DNA of 30,479 bases, taken from assembly GCA_964528445.1 (NCBI GenBank), contig CAZGSL010000026.1:1-30479 (forward strand), given 5' to 3'. This document shows, in pieces, positions 1 through 8,430 of this stretch (the first letter of the stretch is position 1; each line of letters begins with the position of its first letter). The translations under genes and the position numbers were made by a program. Below the pieces are notes generated by a model. It searched no databases, had not been told where the DNA came from, and saw nothing but the letters and a program-made list of their open reading frames with translations. Source of the DNA: JAXHMM01 sp964528445 (GTDB lineage: Bacteria > Bacteroidota > Rhodothermia > Balneolales > Balneolaceae).

Positions 1-80
1 ATCATGAGGACGCCTGAAAATACCGCATAATAAGGCAAAATCAAAGAATGTAACGATGTTCACTGCCAAATAAATCCGAG

Positions 81-134
81 CGCTGCAACAGCGAAATTTG
101 CCGGGTGGGGCGGCCTCGTCACGGCTCCGCCCGG
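81..134. other. Two adjacent stem-loops upstream of the L28 operon
   Basis: A 5-bp hairpin (CGCTG, loop CAA, CAGCG) lies at 81-93. A larger one pairs 101-111 with 124-134 (11 bp including two G-U pairs). Neither is followed by a T-run on either strand, so an intrinsic terminator is not well supported. They lie before the rpmB promoter and could belong to the end of a gene outside the window or to a leader on the minus strand. A CAT at 3-5 could be the start codon of a minus-strand gene running off the left edge, but only five bases are visible. Function unknown. Confidence 0.4.
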
Positions 135-183
135 ATGCGGTAAAAGGCCCTAATATGATTAAATTATCCCGGCAAAAGAAACG

Positions 184-214
184 TTGATCTTTTTCGGGAA
201 ACAACCTATTTTTC
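184..214 (+). promoter_or_regulatory. Candidate Bacteroidota-type promoter for rpmB-rpmG-DUF4295
   Basis: TTG at 184-186 is followed after 20 bases by TATTTTTC at 207-214. This matches the known Bacteroidota pattern TTG/TTTG, about 19-21 bases, TAnnTTTG, except for the last base. Transcription would start near 221 and leave a leader of about 37 bases before the ATG at 258. The spacing and position fit; activity is inferred. Confidence 0.42.
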
Positions 215-257
215 TGGTCTCTCTCGGATTCACTACAACGTTGTTTGAACAACCATT

Positions 258-503
258 ATGGCACGAAAAGACGACATTACGGGAAAAGGAGCCCAGAACG
301 GGTACCGCTCCTCCAAGTCCAACAACAAGACCAAGCACAAGTTTCAGCAAAACCTGCAGAAGAAGAAATTCTATCTGCCGGAGGAGGACCGCTGGGTTAC
401 CTTGAAAGTTTCGGCCAAAACCCTTCGCACCATCAACAAGAAGGGAATCACCGCCGTACTGAAGGAGGCGAGAGCAAAAGGCACACTGAGGAAAGACATC
501 TGA
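258..503 (+). CDS. rpmB: 50S ribosomal protein L28 (bL28)
   Basis: This 81-residue protein is a structural component of the large ribosomal subunit. The sequence shows the L28 signature: an N-terminal DITGKGAQNG, the NNKTKHKF stretch near residues 22-29, the EEDRWVTLKVS strand in the middle, and LRTINKKGI followed by a basic C-terminus. The length is normal for the FCB-group form. Longer in-frame or out-of-frame starts upstream do not extend the homology, and the ATG at 258 begins the canonical MARKD. The gene is first in a three-gene run (rpmB, rpmG, DUF4295) that ends at a good terminator. The order L28-L33-DUF4295 is typical of Bacteroidota relatives and helps to place the organism. Confidence 0.97.
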   Translation: MARKDDITGKGAQNGYRSSKSNNKTKHKFQQNLQKKKFYLPEEDRWVTLKVSAKTLRTINKKGITAVLKEARAKGTLRKDI

Positions 504-510
504 CAACACC

Positions 511-675
511 ATGGCTAAAGGAAATCGCGTACAGGTAATCCTGGAATGCACGGAGAAACCGGGTTCTTCTCGATACGTAACAACCAAAAACCGGAGGAAT
601 ACGCCCGACCGGCTGGAACTGAAAAAATACAACCCGGTCCTCCGCAAGCACACCCTGCACAAGGAAATTAAATAA
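511..675 (+). CDS. rpmG: 50S ribosomal protein L33 (bL33)
   Basis: The 54-residue product begins MAKGNRVQVILECTE and ends LRKHTLHKEIK, with the conserved YVTTKNRRNTPDRLELKKYNP core of L33 (about residues 22-42). L33 binds near the exit site of the large subunit. No Cys-x-x-Cys zinc pairs are present (only one Cys, near residue 13), so this is the zinc-independent type. The ATG lies seven bases after the rpmB stop, with no clear Shine-Dalgarno sequence, so translation is probably coupled to rpmB. Part of the rpmB-rpmG-DUF4295 operon. Confidence 0.96.
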   Translation: MAKGNRVQVILECTEKPGSSRYVTTKNRRNTPDRLELKKYNPVLRKHTLHKEIK

Positions 676-693
676 CCGCATAAATCCGGAAAG

Positions 694-870
694 ATGGCCA
701 AGAAACAGACATTCGGTGCCGAGGCACTGCAGCAGAAAGCGGCCCACCGCCGTATGGCGAAAGTGATCATCTCCACCAAGACCGACAAGCGCAACAAATT
801 CGCCTTCAAAGAGGCCATGGTGGAAGAAGAGAACGTACGGGAGTTTATCAAGGAAAACACCTCCGGCTGA
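694..870 (+). CDS. DUF4295 family small protein
   Basis: The product is 58 residues, basic in its first half: MAKKQTFG, then HRRMAKVIISTKTDK, then FKEAMVEEENVREFI. This pattern and its place straight after L33 match DUF4295, a short family found next to rpmB and rpmG in Bacteroidota and relatives. Its biochemical role is not established; co-transcription with two ribosomal proteins and its basic charge suggest a ribosome-associated function (inference). The N-terminal MAKK resembles a small ribosomal protein start. The gene starts 18 bases after the rpmG stop and is followed within about 25 bases by a terminator hairpin, so it closes the operon. Confidence 0.85.
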   Translation: MAKKQTFGAEALQQKAAHRRMAKVIISTKTDKRNKFAFKEAMVEEENVREFIKENTSG

Positions 871-892
871 ATTCACCTTCCCGCAGGATGAA

Positions 893-929
893 GGTTGCAT
901 TCGTATGCGCGGATGGAACCTTTTTTTTT
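893..929 (+). terminator. Intrinsic terminator after rpmB-rpmG-DUF4295
   Basis: GGTT at 893-896 pairs with AACC at 917-920, and CATTC at 898-902 pairs with GGATG at 911-915 (one G-T pair), separated by one G-G mismatch and closed by an 8-base loop. Nine T residues follow directly at 921-929. A shorter hairpin at 875-895 (ACCTTC/GAAGGT) precedes it and partly overlaps. Stem plus T-run makes this the clearest terminator in the window. Confidence 0.65.
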
Positions 930-975
930 ACGTAAGTTTAACGGTGCTTCCTCAATTTTAATCCCAATTCGCATC

Positions 976-1434
976 ATGAGTCTGAAGGAGAATATCTTAT
1001 CCGACCTTACCCGGGCGATGAAAGAGCGGGATACCGATACGACGCGGGTACTACGATCTCTCAAGTCGCGCCTGCTGGAGAGAGAAATCAGCGAACGAAA
1101 GGGCGGGGAGGCGGAGCTGACCGACGATCAGGTGATCGAAGTTCTGATGAAAGCCGCCAAGCAGCGCCGCGAATCGATTGAGCAGTTCGAAAAAGGGGGG
1201 CGGGACGACCTGGCCGACCGCGAAAAGAAGGAGCTCGAGGTCATCGAATCATATCTGCCCGAAATGCTCTCCGAGGAGGAGGTAAGGGAGATAGCTCGCG
1301 AAAAAATAGAGGAGCTGGGCGCCGAGAACATGTCCGACATGGGCCGGGTGATGGGCGTGCTGATGGAGGAGTTGAAAGGCCAGGCCGAAGGCGCCCTGGT
1401 AAGCCGTGTGGTAAAAAAGGAACTTTCAAGCTGA
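976..1434 (+). CDS. GatB/YqeY domain protein
   Basis: This 152-residue protein matches the stand-alone YqeY family: MSLKENILSDLTRAMKERD at the start, TRVLRSLKSRLLEREI near residues 24-39, then the helical core around KAAKQRRESIEQF and the SYLPEMLSEEEVREI segment. The fold resembles the C-terminal tRNA-binding domain of GatB, the amidotransferase subunit, but the exact role of free YqeY is not settled. I chose the ATG at 976 because it begins the family consensus; an upstream in-frame ATG at 895 lies inside the terminator region. It follows the terminator at 893-929 and is four bases from the next gene, so it probably opens a yqeY-cvpA-tyrS transcription unit. Confidence 0.9.
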   Translation: MSLKENILSDLTRAMKERDTDTTRVLRSLKSRLLEREISERKGGEAELTDDQVIEVLMKAAKQRRESIEQFEKGGRDDLADREKKELEVIESYLPEMLSEEEVREIAREKIEELGAENMSDMGRVMGVLMEELKGQAEGALVSRVVKKELSS

Positions 1435-1438
1435 ACCC

Positions 1439-1996
1439 ATGAATCTGCTGGATCTGCTGATTCTTGCCGTGCTCGCCGTCACCATCTACCGCGGCCTGAT
1501 CAACGGCTTTGTCAGCGAAGCCCTGGGCATTGCGGGCATCGTACTGGCCGTCTTCCTCACGTTTCGCTACATGGACCAGGCCGCCGGCTATATCCGTCCC
1601 TTTTTCAGCGCCGACGCACCCTATATCCCCTTCATAGCCGGCACGCTCATTTTCGTGTTCACTCTCCTGCTCGTACATGCGGCCGCCCGCTTTATCCGCA
1701 AATTTCTGAAGGCGGTTAACCTCAGCGTTCTTAACCGGCTGGCCGGCGGACTGTTCGGCCTGGCCAAGGGCGCCATTCTGATCAGTGCCCTGCTGCTTAT
1801 CCTGGCCGGATACAACCTTCCCTCCGAGGAATCCCGTGAGCGTTCCGTAAGCTATTCCTACGTCATCCAGGCCGCCCCCATGGCCTACGACGCCGTTTCT
1901 TCCCTCTTCCCGGAGATAGAAAATTATGAAGAGACGCTCCGGGAAACGCTCGAAGACTACGATCCCATAGATAACCTGCCATTACCGAACAATTGA
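1439..1996 (+). CDS. CvpA family membrane protein
   Basis: The product is 185 residues. It starts with MNLLDLLILAVLAVTIYRGLI, the typical CvpA opening, and has four hydrophobic stretches at about residues 3-20, 25-43, 60-80 and 105-125, the last after a conserved NRLAGGLFGLAKG. The remaining C-terminal third is polar and rich in Glu and Asp (EIENYEETLRETLEDYDP), probably cytoplasmic. CvpA proteins are inner-membrane proteins first linked to colicin V production; their general function is unresolved. The ATG is four bases after the yqeY stop, and tyrS starts 13 bases after this gene, which suggests co-transcription rather than a shared function. Confidence 0.85.
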   Translation: MNLLDLLILAVLAVTIYRGLINGFVSEALGIAGIVLAVFLTFRYMDQAAGYIRPFFSADAPYIPFIAGTLIFVFTLLLVHAAARFIRKFLKAVNLSVLNRLAGGLFGLAKGAILISALLLILAGYNLPSEESRERSVSYSYVIQAAPMAYDAVSSLFPEIENYEETLRETLEDYDPIDNLPLPNN

Positions 1997-2009
1997 TACC
2001 ACGCTAGAG

Positions 2010-3224
2010 ATGCCTTTTAAACCCGTTGAAGAGCAAATGGAAGTTATCCGGCGGGGGACGGTTGAGATTCTCCCCGAGGAAGAACTCGTTGAAAAACTGG
2101 AGGAATCCAGAAAGGAGGACCGTCCCCTCAAGATCAAACTGGGCTGCGATCCCACCCGGCCAGACCTGCACCTGGGACACTCGGTAATCCTGCGGAAATT
2201 ACGGCAGTTTCAGGATCTCGGCCACGAGGCCATACTTATCATAGGTGATTTCACCGCCCTCATCGGCGACCCCAGCGGACAAAACAAGACGCGACCGCCC
2301 CTTTCCCGGGAGGAGATCGATCAAAACGCGACCACGTACCTGGAACAGGCCACCAGCATACTGGATCCCGCCAAAACCACCATCACCTACAACAACCAGT
2401 GGCTGGGCGAGATGACCTTCGAGGAGGTGGTCAAGCTGGCCTCACAGATAACCGTAGCCCGCATCATAGAAAGGGACGATTTTTCCCAGCGTTTTGAAAA
2501 CAACGAACCCATTTCCCTCCACGAATTCCTCTATCCCCTTGCACAGGGCCAGGATTCCGTACACCTGCATTCCGACGTGGAACTGGGCGGAACCGACCAA
2601 AAATTCAATCTGCTGGTGGGGCGGGAGCTTCAGAAACAGGCGCTCCAGGAGCCCCAGGTAGCTCTTATGATGCCCCTGCTGGTCGGCACGGACGGCAGCA
2701 GAAAGATGTCGAAATCGTACGACAACTACATTGGCATCACCGAGGAGCCCAACGAGATGTACGGGAAAGTGCTCTCCATCCCGGACAAGCTTATCTATCC
2801 ATGGTTCGAGCTGCTCTCTGACGTACCTGTGGACCAGCTCGAGCACTATCGCAAAAAATCCGAGGATAATCCGAGGGACGCCAAACACGAGCTCGCTCTT
2901 GTCATCACCCGCATGTACCACGGTGAGCAGGCAGCCGAAGCGGCCCGTACCCATTTCGAGCAGACAGTGATCAACCAGGAAGTCCCCGACGACGCCGTGG
3001 AGTTGCGATACGAGAGCGGCTCCGAAATCCGGCTGCTGGAGATCATCTCAGATGCCGGCTTTACCTCCAGCAATGGTGAGTCAAAGCGGCTGATACAACA
3101 GGGAGGCGTTACCATCGACGACGAGAAAGTCACCGATAGGGGGCACACGGTCACGTTCGATAACGACACCCACTTCACCCTGAAGGTAGGCAAGCGCAAT
3201 TTTGCCGAAGTCAAGAGCGGGTAG
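2010..3224 (+). CDS. tyrS: Tyrosyl-tRNA synthetase
   Basis: This class I synthetase activates tyrosine with ATP and charges tRNA-Tyr. In its 404 residues the HIGH motif appears as HLGH (residues 54-57), inside PDLHLGHSVILRKL. KMSKS is intact at 232-236. The GGTDQKFN segment at 193-200 is the tyrosine/ATP-binding stretch. The C-terminal part from about residue 338 (EIRLLEIIS, then SKRLIQQGGVTIDDEKV) is an S4 RNA-binding domain. The HLGH form and the length resemble the TyrZ-like bacterial subgroup rather than the E. coli type. The ATG is 13 bases after cvpA. No T-box leader is possible in such a short gap. Confidence 0.96.
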   Translation: MPFKPVEEQMEVIRRGTVEILPEEELVEKLEESRKEDRPLKIKLGCDPTRPDLHLGHSVILRKLRQFQDLGHEAILIIGDFTALIGDPSGQNKTRPPLSREEIDQNATTYLEQATSILDPAKTTITYNNQWLGEMTFEEVVKLASQITVARIIERDDFSQRFENNEPISLHEFLYPLAQGQDSVHLHSDVELGGTDQKFNLLVGRELQKQALQEPQVALMMPLLVGTDGSRKMSKSYDNYIGITEEPNEMYGKVLSIPDKLIYPWFELLSDVPVDQLEHYRKKSEDNPRDAKHELALVITRMYHGEQAAEAARTHFEQTVINQEVPDDAVELRYESGSEIRLLEIISDAGFTSSNGESKRLIQQGGVTIDDEKVTDRGHTVTFDNDTHFTLKVGKRNFAEVKSG

Positions 3225-3277
3225 ATCCGCCGTACGGTTGATATAATAGTGATTAGATAGAATAGTTGTATATTTAC

Positions 3278-3317
3278 CGGTCTGTTACTCCTTCACGTTA
3301 AAAACGGTCTGTTTTTA
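3278..3317. promoter_or_regulatory. Candidate operator and promoter region of the MarR gene
   Basis: CGGTCTGTT occurs twice as a direct repeat, at 3278-3286 and 3305-3313. The second copy overlaps a perfect inverted repeat TAAAAAC-ggtct-GTTTTTA at 3299-3317, which ends four bases before the ATG at 3322. An AT-rich stretch with TATATTTA (3269-3276) lies just upstream and may be the -7 box. MarR proteins usually bind such palindromes in their own promoters, so autoregulation is likely, but the site is inferred. Confidence 0.4.
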
Positions 3318-3321
3318 GAAT

Positions 3322-3768
3322 ATGTCTACCCACCACCAGGGAACCGACGAGGAAGAGCGCACCCTTAATGCCTTTATCAAACTGATGAGGGCCTCCGAAT
3401 CCATCAACAATCGCCTTAACCGCCACCTGGCGGAAGCGGATTTGACGGTCAGCCAATTCGGCGTCCTGGAAGCCCTCCATCACCTGGGTCCCCTCAACCA
3501 AAAATCGCTGGGCGAAAAACTTCTCAAGAGCGGCGGCAACATCACCCTGGTTATCGACAATCTGGAGAAATGCGGATACGTCCGACGGCGAAGGGATCCG
3601 GAAGACCGGCGGGCGATGCTGATCAGCCTTACCAACGAGGGAGAGGAGTTCATAAGCGACTTTTTCCCCCGCCACCTCGAGCGGATCATGGAAGAATTCA
3701 ACGTGCTTACGGGAGAGGAGAAAGATCAGCTGGCCCACCTCTGCAAGAAACTTGGACTTCAGGGATAA
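3322..3768 (+). CDS. MarR family transcriptional regulator
   Basis: The product is 148 residues with a winged helix-turn-helix. The dimerisation helix comes first (ERTLNAFIKLMRASESINNRLN, residues about 12-33). Recognition-helix sequence NQKSLGEKLLKSGGNITLVIDNLEKCGYV spans about 59-87. The wing DPEDRRAMLISLTNEG follows at about 91-106. The DxRR..LxLT pattern is diagnostic of MarR. These proteins are dimers that typically repress their own gene and neighbours until a phenolic or oxidised ligand binds. Single cysteines sit near residue 84 and residue 141. The gene stands alone, converging on a permease gene 42 bases away, and has a strong repeat structure directly before its start. Confidence 0.92.
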   Translation: MSTHHQGTDEEERTLNAFIKLMRASESINNRLNRHLAEADLTVSQFGVLEALHHLGPLNQKSLGEKLLKSGGNITLVIDNLEKCGYVRRRRDPEDRRAMLISLTNEGEEFISDFFPRHLERIMEEFNVLTGEEKDQLAHLCKKLGLQG

Positions 3769-3810
3769 CCCCCTTTCCGCCCCTTCCCGAACCGGCAACC
3801 AGGTGAGGCC

Positions 3811-5037
3811 CTACTCGTTCCGGACGGCATCCGCCGGCTCCACCCGCGCTGCGCGACGCGCGGGATACCAGCTCGCCCCGACACAGAGCAACAGGCTTCC
3901 GAAGAGGATAATCCCCACATCGATCATGCTGATGCTGGCAGGATACGCCTCCAGGATAAAACCGGAAGAGAGTTTTATAAGACCATATTCTCTCTGAAGC
4001 CAGCTCAGAATCAGGCCGAGCGCCCCGCCCACCCCGCATCCGATCAGTCCGATATAAAGGCCCTGCCGCACGAAAATATTCCGTATATCCCCGGGGGTAT
4101 AACCCATGGTAAGCAAAACCCCGATATCACGCCTCTTCTGAGTAACGATCATAGTCAGGGAACCGACAATATTTAACGCGGCCACCAGAACAATAATCAT
4201 CAATACCAGGAAGGACCCCCACTTCTCAAGATACATAACGTCATATAGGGGTCGCTGCAGGTCATACCACGTGGAGACTATGTACTCCTCCCCCAGGGAT
4301 TCCTGCAAGCTGCTCTTCACCTTAGCGGCCTGTTCGTGATCGGCGAGCCCCAGGTTGATTCCCGATACCGCCTGCCTGAAATCGAAGAGTCGGCGGGAGG
4401 CCTCAAGTTCCACGTAAACGGGTGCCTGATCCATAATCTGGGTGGTGCTGTAGACACCCCGAATTTGAAACCGGTAGGAGCGCGGAAGGGAGAACTGTGT
4501 CAGGGCCTTGCGCATGCCGCGGGCACTCAGCAGGGCAATCCCATCTCCCACCGACAATCCGAGGTCGGCCGTCAGTTCTTCGCTGACGACGGCTCCCGGA
4601 ATCCGTCCCCTCACACCCAAGTCAAACGACCCCCGGCTGATGTTCTCCGAGAGGGCATGCATGCCGGTGAAAGAGTCACTTTCAATACCCTGCACCTCTA
4701 CCACACGCTCGCGCCCTCTCTCATGAACCAGCAGCGCTTTGCCCGCGATATAGGGCGAGGTGATCTGCACCTCGGGAATATTTCTCAGGGTTTCATCCAT
4801 CTGCGCATCGTACAGAAGTTCGCCCCCCTCAGCCGATTCGATACGCAGGTCGGGATCATTCTCCAGAAGCAGCCCCTGGATCACCTCGAAAAACCCGTTG
4901 AATACCGACAGCACCACAATAAGCAGCGCCGTGCCGATGGTGACTCCCGTGACACTGATGGCCGTGAGCGTAGATATCAGCGAAATATGCTTCCGGGAGA
5001 AGAGATAGCGCCGTGCTATGAAAGAGGTATTCTTCAT
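3811..5037 (-). CDS. FtsX-like ABC transporter permease (LolC/LolE type)
   Basis: The protein has 408 residues from the ATG at 5037; a TTG three codons earlier is a weaker start. The N-terminus FIARRYLFSRKHISLIS leads into a transmembrane segment at about 20-45. A large periplasmic MacB-PCD-like domain follows (about 45-270). Three more membrane segments come after it: FLVLMIIVLVAALNIVGSL, the GLIGCGVGGALGLIL segment, and IDVGIILFGSLLLCVGASW. The end YPARRAARVEPADAVRNE matches the lipoprotein-releasing permease consensus. LolCDE extracts lipoproteins from the inner membrane to LolA. Its ATPase LolD is not in this window, so substrate assignment rests on family resemblance. Confidence 0.85.
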   Translation of the reverse strand: MKNTSFIARRYLFSRKHISLISTLTAISVTGVTIGTALLIVVLSVFNGFFEVIQGLLLENDPDLRIESAEGGELLYDAQMDETLRNIPEVQITSPYIAGKALLVHERGRERVVEVQGIESDSFTGMHALSENISRGSFDLGVRGRIPGAVVSEELTADLGLSVGDGIALLSARGMRKALTQFSLPRSYRFQIRGVYSTTQIMDQAPVYVELEASRRLFDFRQAVSGINLGLADHEQAAKVKSSLQESLGEEYIVSTWYDLQRPLYDVMYLEKWGSFLVLMIIVLVAALNIVGSLTMIVTQKRRDIGVLLTMGYTPGDIRNIFVRQGLYIGLIGCGVGGALGLILSWLQREYGLIKLSSGFILEAYPASISMIDVGIILFGSLLLCVGASWYPARRAARVEPADAVRNE

Positions 5038-5152
5038 GAACCCCAAGTTCGCTAAAAAAAGCCGAAAGGTGAAACAGGCGGTGCCCCGGTCGTTGCGGTA
5101 AATATCCTTGCCTACCGCCGATCAGAAAACATTTTTAAATCCGCTCTGGAAG

Positions 5153-5180
5153 TATATTTTAAAGCAACGGATATTGCTTT
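5153..5180 (+). promoter_or_regulatory. Promoter-like box with inverted repeat before the Asp-box gene
   Basis: TATATTTT (5153-5160) resembles the Bacteroidota -7 box. It is followed at once by a perfect 7-bp inverted repeat AAAGCAA-cggata-TTGCTTT (5161-5180), which would lie at the transcription start. The ATG is at 5208. I see no good TTG box at the right distance. The repeat could be an operator or a 5' RNA hairpin. Confidence 0.33.
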
Positions 5181-5207
5181 CTTAAATAAAAAATTCGGGG
5201 TATACCT

Positions 5208-8200
5208 ATGTCAGGGCGCTTATCTACTCTCTTGCAACGGGGACTCGGCCTTTTCACGCTGATGCTCTTCGGTTTCACTTTTGCACTCTCCCTTCCGTCC
5301 GAAGCCCAGGTTTTCGGACACGGCGAGGAGACTTCCGACCCGGCTTTTGAGTCGCACGAACTGAACGGGCTGGACTACCGGTCGATCGGCCCCTTCCGGG
5401 CCGGCCGCTCGGTAGCTGTCGCGGGCCATACCGACCAGCCGAACACCTACTACACCGGCTTCACCGGGGGAGGAGTTTTCAAGACGACGAACGGGGGACA
5501 GACATGGATCAACGTATCCGACGGCTATTTCCGGACCGGATCCGTCGGGGCCCTGGCGGTTGCCCCCTCCGATGCCAATGTGGTCTACGCCGGCATGGGC
5601 GAGACCTGCATCCGCGGTAACATGTCGGCCGGCGACGGCGTCTACCGCTCCGTAAACGGCGGAGACACCTGGGAGCATATCGGACTGGGAGATACCCATT
5701 TTATCGGCGAGATTGTCGTCCATCCCGACAATGCCGACATCGCCTGGGTGGCAGCCCTGGGGCACGCCTTCGGCAGTGAAGGCAATACCGAACGCGGGGT
5801 TTACAAAACCACCGACGGCGGAGAAACATGGGAGAAGGTGCTCTACCACAATCCCCGCAGCGGCGCGGTGGATATCGAGATCGATCCCAACAATCCCCGC
5901 GTGCTCTATGCATCGCTCTGGGAGGCCTACCGGAACCCCTGGAAGATGTCAAGCGGGGGACCGGGAAGCGGGCTCTACAAGTCGACCGACGGCGGAGAGA
6001 CCTGGACCAACATCTCCACCCGACCCGGCATGCCCAAGGGACTCATGGGCAAGATCGGCGTCGCTATCTCTCCCGTCAACTCCGACAGGGTCTATGCGGT
6101 CATTGAAAGCGAAAACGGGGGAGTTTTCCGTTCCGACGACGGGGGAGAGACCTGGGACCGTACCAACTCCAACCGCAGCCTCCGCCAGCGCGCCTGGTAC
6201 TATACTCACGTAGTGGCGGGATCCGAGAGCGAGGATGAGGTTTATGTGCTGAATGTGGGTTTCTACCGCTCCGGGGACGGGGGCTCGGAATTTGACGGCA
6301 TCGGTACGCCGCATGGAGACCATCACGACCTCTGGGTCGATCCCAACAATCCCGACCGCATGATCGTGGCCGACGATGGAGGCGGACAGGTGACCTACAA
6401 CGGGGGAGAGACCTGGTCCTCCTACTATACCTCCGCCACCGCCCAGTTCTATCACGTAACGACCGACAACCAGTTTCCCTACCGGATCTATGGGGCGCAG
6501 CAGGACAACAGCACCGTAGCCATCAAGAGCCGCACCGAAGGCGGTACCATCGGGGAGCGCGACTGGCACCCGGTGGCCGGCGGGGAGAGCGGTTACATAG
6601 CCCCCGATCCCGAGAACCCCAACGTCACCTACGGCGGAAGTTACGGGGGATACCTGGAACGTTTCAACGACAATACCGAACAGAGCGACCGGGTGGACGT
6701 CTGGCCCGACAACCCTATGGGACACGGGGCGGTCGACCTTGAGTACCGTTTCCAATGGACCTTCCCCATCCACATTTCACCCCACGATCCCGACGTGCTC
6801 TACACCACCTCGCAGTACGTGCACCGTTCCACCAACGAGGGGATGAGCTGGGAGCGGATCAGCGAAGATCTCACCCGGGACGACGAGTCGAAACAGCAGA
6901 AAAGCGGGGGACCGATCACCTACGACGACACCAGCATAGAGTATTACAACACGATCTTCGCCTTCGCCGAATCACCCGTCGAGCAGGGTGTGCTCTGGGC
7001 AGGGGCAGACGACGGGCTGGTGCACGTAAGCCGCGACAACGGGGAAACGTGGACCGAAGTGACCCCGGAAGGCATGCCCGAATCGATGATCAGCATCATC
7101 GACGCCTCCCATTTCAACGGCGGCACAGCCTACCTGGCGGTGAATCGTTACAAGTTCGACGACTTTACGCCGATGCTGTACAAGACAGACAACTACGGGG
7201 AAACGTGGACCCGCATCAACGACGGCATCCCGCAGGGCGACTTTACGCGCGTGATCCGCGAGGATCCCAACCGCGAGGGCCTGCTGTACGCCGGCACCGA
7301 GACGGGTGTCTACGTATCGTTTGACGACGGCACCTCCTGGCAGCCCCTGCAGCGAAATCTCCCTCCTGTGCCGATCACCGATCTGGCCGTGCATGAGCGG
7401 GACAAAGATCTGGTGGTGGCTACACAGGGGCGCTCCTTCTGGGTCATGGACGACCTGCCGGTGCTCCACCAGATACGTGACGAGGTCGTTACAGCCGAAT
7501 ACCATCTATACCAGCCGGAGGATACGTACCTGTTCGGCGGGGGCGGTTACAGCTTTCCCGGCATGACAGAGGGAGAAAATCCCGATCCGGGCGTCGTGGT
7601 CTACTACAACCTGCGCGACTCCACCGAGGCAGAGATCGAGCTGCAGTTCCTAGAAGACGACGGGGACTTGATCCGCAGCTATTCCAGCAAGCACGACCTG
7701 GAGGGGAATCCCGTGGGCGAAAGCGAGGACTTCTACGAGGAGGAAGGGGATCTCCCGGGAGACGTTCTCACTTCCACCGCGGGACTCAACCGTTTCTCAT
7801 GGGACATGGAGTATCCCGGTGCTGCTGACCTGGACGGCCGGCAGATTCTCTGGGCAGGCGATACCGATGGACCCGACGCCATACCCGGCACCTACACCGT
7901 GCGCATGCTGGTTGGCGGCGATCCGGTTATGGAGCAAGAGTTCGTGATCACCAAAGACCCCCGCATTGAGACTACCCAGGAAGATTTCCAGGCACAGTTC
8001 GACCTGCACAGCCAGATCATCGCTAAACTGGACACCACCCATAAATCGATCAACAGGATCAGGGAGGTGCGCAGCGAGATCCGTGAAATCATGCAGGAGA
8101 ACAGCGATGACGAGCAGGTGCAGGAACTGGGCGGCAAAATTGTGGACCAGCTGAACAGCATAGAGAACACCCTGATGCAGACCCAGGCGGAATCGAGCCA

Positions 8201-8426
8201 AGACGTTCTCAACTATCCCATCAAGCTGAACAACAAGCTGGCTTCACTCGCCAGTACGGTCGCTACAGGCGACAACCGTCCCACTGAGCAGCAGTATGCG
8301 GTCTACGAACACCTGGCCGCGCAGGTGGACGAGCAACTTGAGCTCCTGCAGCCGATTCTGGAAGGTCAGATTCCCGAGCTTACCCAGGAGATAGAGACGG
8401 GCGCTGTAGAGATAGACAACCAATAG
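5208..8426 (+). CDS. Secreted VPS10/sortilin-like Asp-box (BNR) beta-propeller protein
   Basis: The 1072-residue product starts with a signal peptide (RLSTLLQRG, then a hydrophobic run, cleavage probable after SEAQ near 34). From about residue 55 to 770 it carries many Asp-box repeats of the form S/T-x-D/N-x-G-x-T/S-W, such as TTNGGQTW (93-100), TTDGGETW, SDDGGETW, SRDNGETW and TDNYGETW. These form beta-propeller blades as in sortilins and sialidases. A beta-sandwich-like segment follows. The last 150 residues are helical, with Gln- and Glu-rich coiled-coil character, and there is no recognisable type IX secretion tail. Members are common in Bacteroidota and are often labelled glycosyl hydrolase, but I see no catalytic site that proves an enzyme. 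Likely periplasmic or outside the cell. It stands as a single gene ending four bases before the convergent mscS stop. Confidence 0.85.
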   Translation: MSGRLSTLLQRGLGLFTLMLFGFTFALSLPSEAQVFGHGEETSDPAFESHELNGLDYRSIGPFRAGRSVAVAGHTDQPNTYYTGFTGGGVFKTTNGGQTWINVSDGYFRTGSVGALAVAPSDANVVYAGMGETCIRGNMSAGDGVYRSVNGGDTWEHIGLGDTHFIGEIVVHPDNADIAWVAALGHAFGSEGNTERGVYKTTDGGETWEKVLYHNPRSGAVDIEIDPNNPRVLYASLWEAYRNPWKMSSGGPGSGLYKSTDGGETWTNISTRPGMPKGLMGKIGVAISPVNSDRVYAVIESENGGVFRSDDGGETWDRTNSNRSLRQRAWYYTHVVAGSESEDEVYVLNVGFYRSGDGGSEFDGIGTPHGDHHDLWVDPNNPDRMIVADDGGGQVTYNGGETWSSYYTSATAQFYHVTTDNQFPYRIYGAQQDNSTVAIKSRTEGGTIGERDWHPVAGGESGYIAPDPENPNVTYGGSYGGYLERFNDNTEQSDRVDVWPDNPMGHGAVDLEYRFQWTFPIHISPHDPDVLYTTSQYVHRSTNEGMSWERISEDLTRDDESKQQKSGGPITYDDTSIEYYNTIFAFAESPVEQGVLWAGADDGLVHVSRDNGETWTEVTPEGMPESMISIIDASHFNGGTAYLAVNRYKFDDFTPMLYKTDNYGETWTRINDGIPQGDFTRVIREDPNREGLLYAGTETGVYVSFDDGTSWQPLQRNLPPVPITDLAVHERDKDLVVATQGRSFWVMDDLPVLHQIRDEVVTAEYHLYQPEDTYLFGGGGYSFPGMTEGENPDPGVVVYYNLRDSTEAEIELQFLEDDGDLIRSYSSKHDLEGNPVGESEDFYEEEGDLPGDVLTSTAGLNRFSWDMEYPGAADLDGRQILWAGDTDGPDAIPGTYTVRMLVGGDPVMEQEFVITKDPRIETTQEDFQAQFDLHSQIIAKLDTTHKSINRIREVRSEIREIMQENSDDEQVQELGGKIVDQLNSIENTLMQTQAESSQDVLNYPIKLNNKLASLASTVATGDNRPTEQQYAVYEHLAAQVDEQLELLQPILEGQIPELTQEIETGAVEIDNQ

Positions 8427-8430
8427 GGAT

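Noticed and set aside
159..860. Long minus-strand frame across rpmB, rpmG and DUF4295
   Set aside because: It is antisense to three recognised genes and encodes Leu/Phe/Arg-rich sequence without family features.
5038..5046. TTG start three codons before the permease ATG
   Set aside because: The ATG at 5037 begins the usual permease N-terminus; the extra residues add nothing recognisable.
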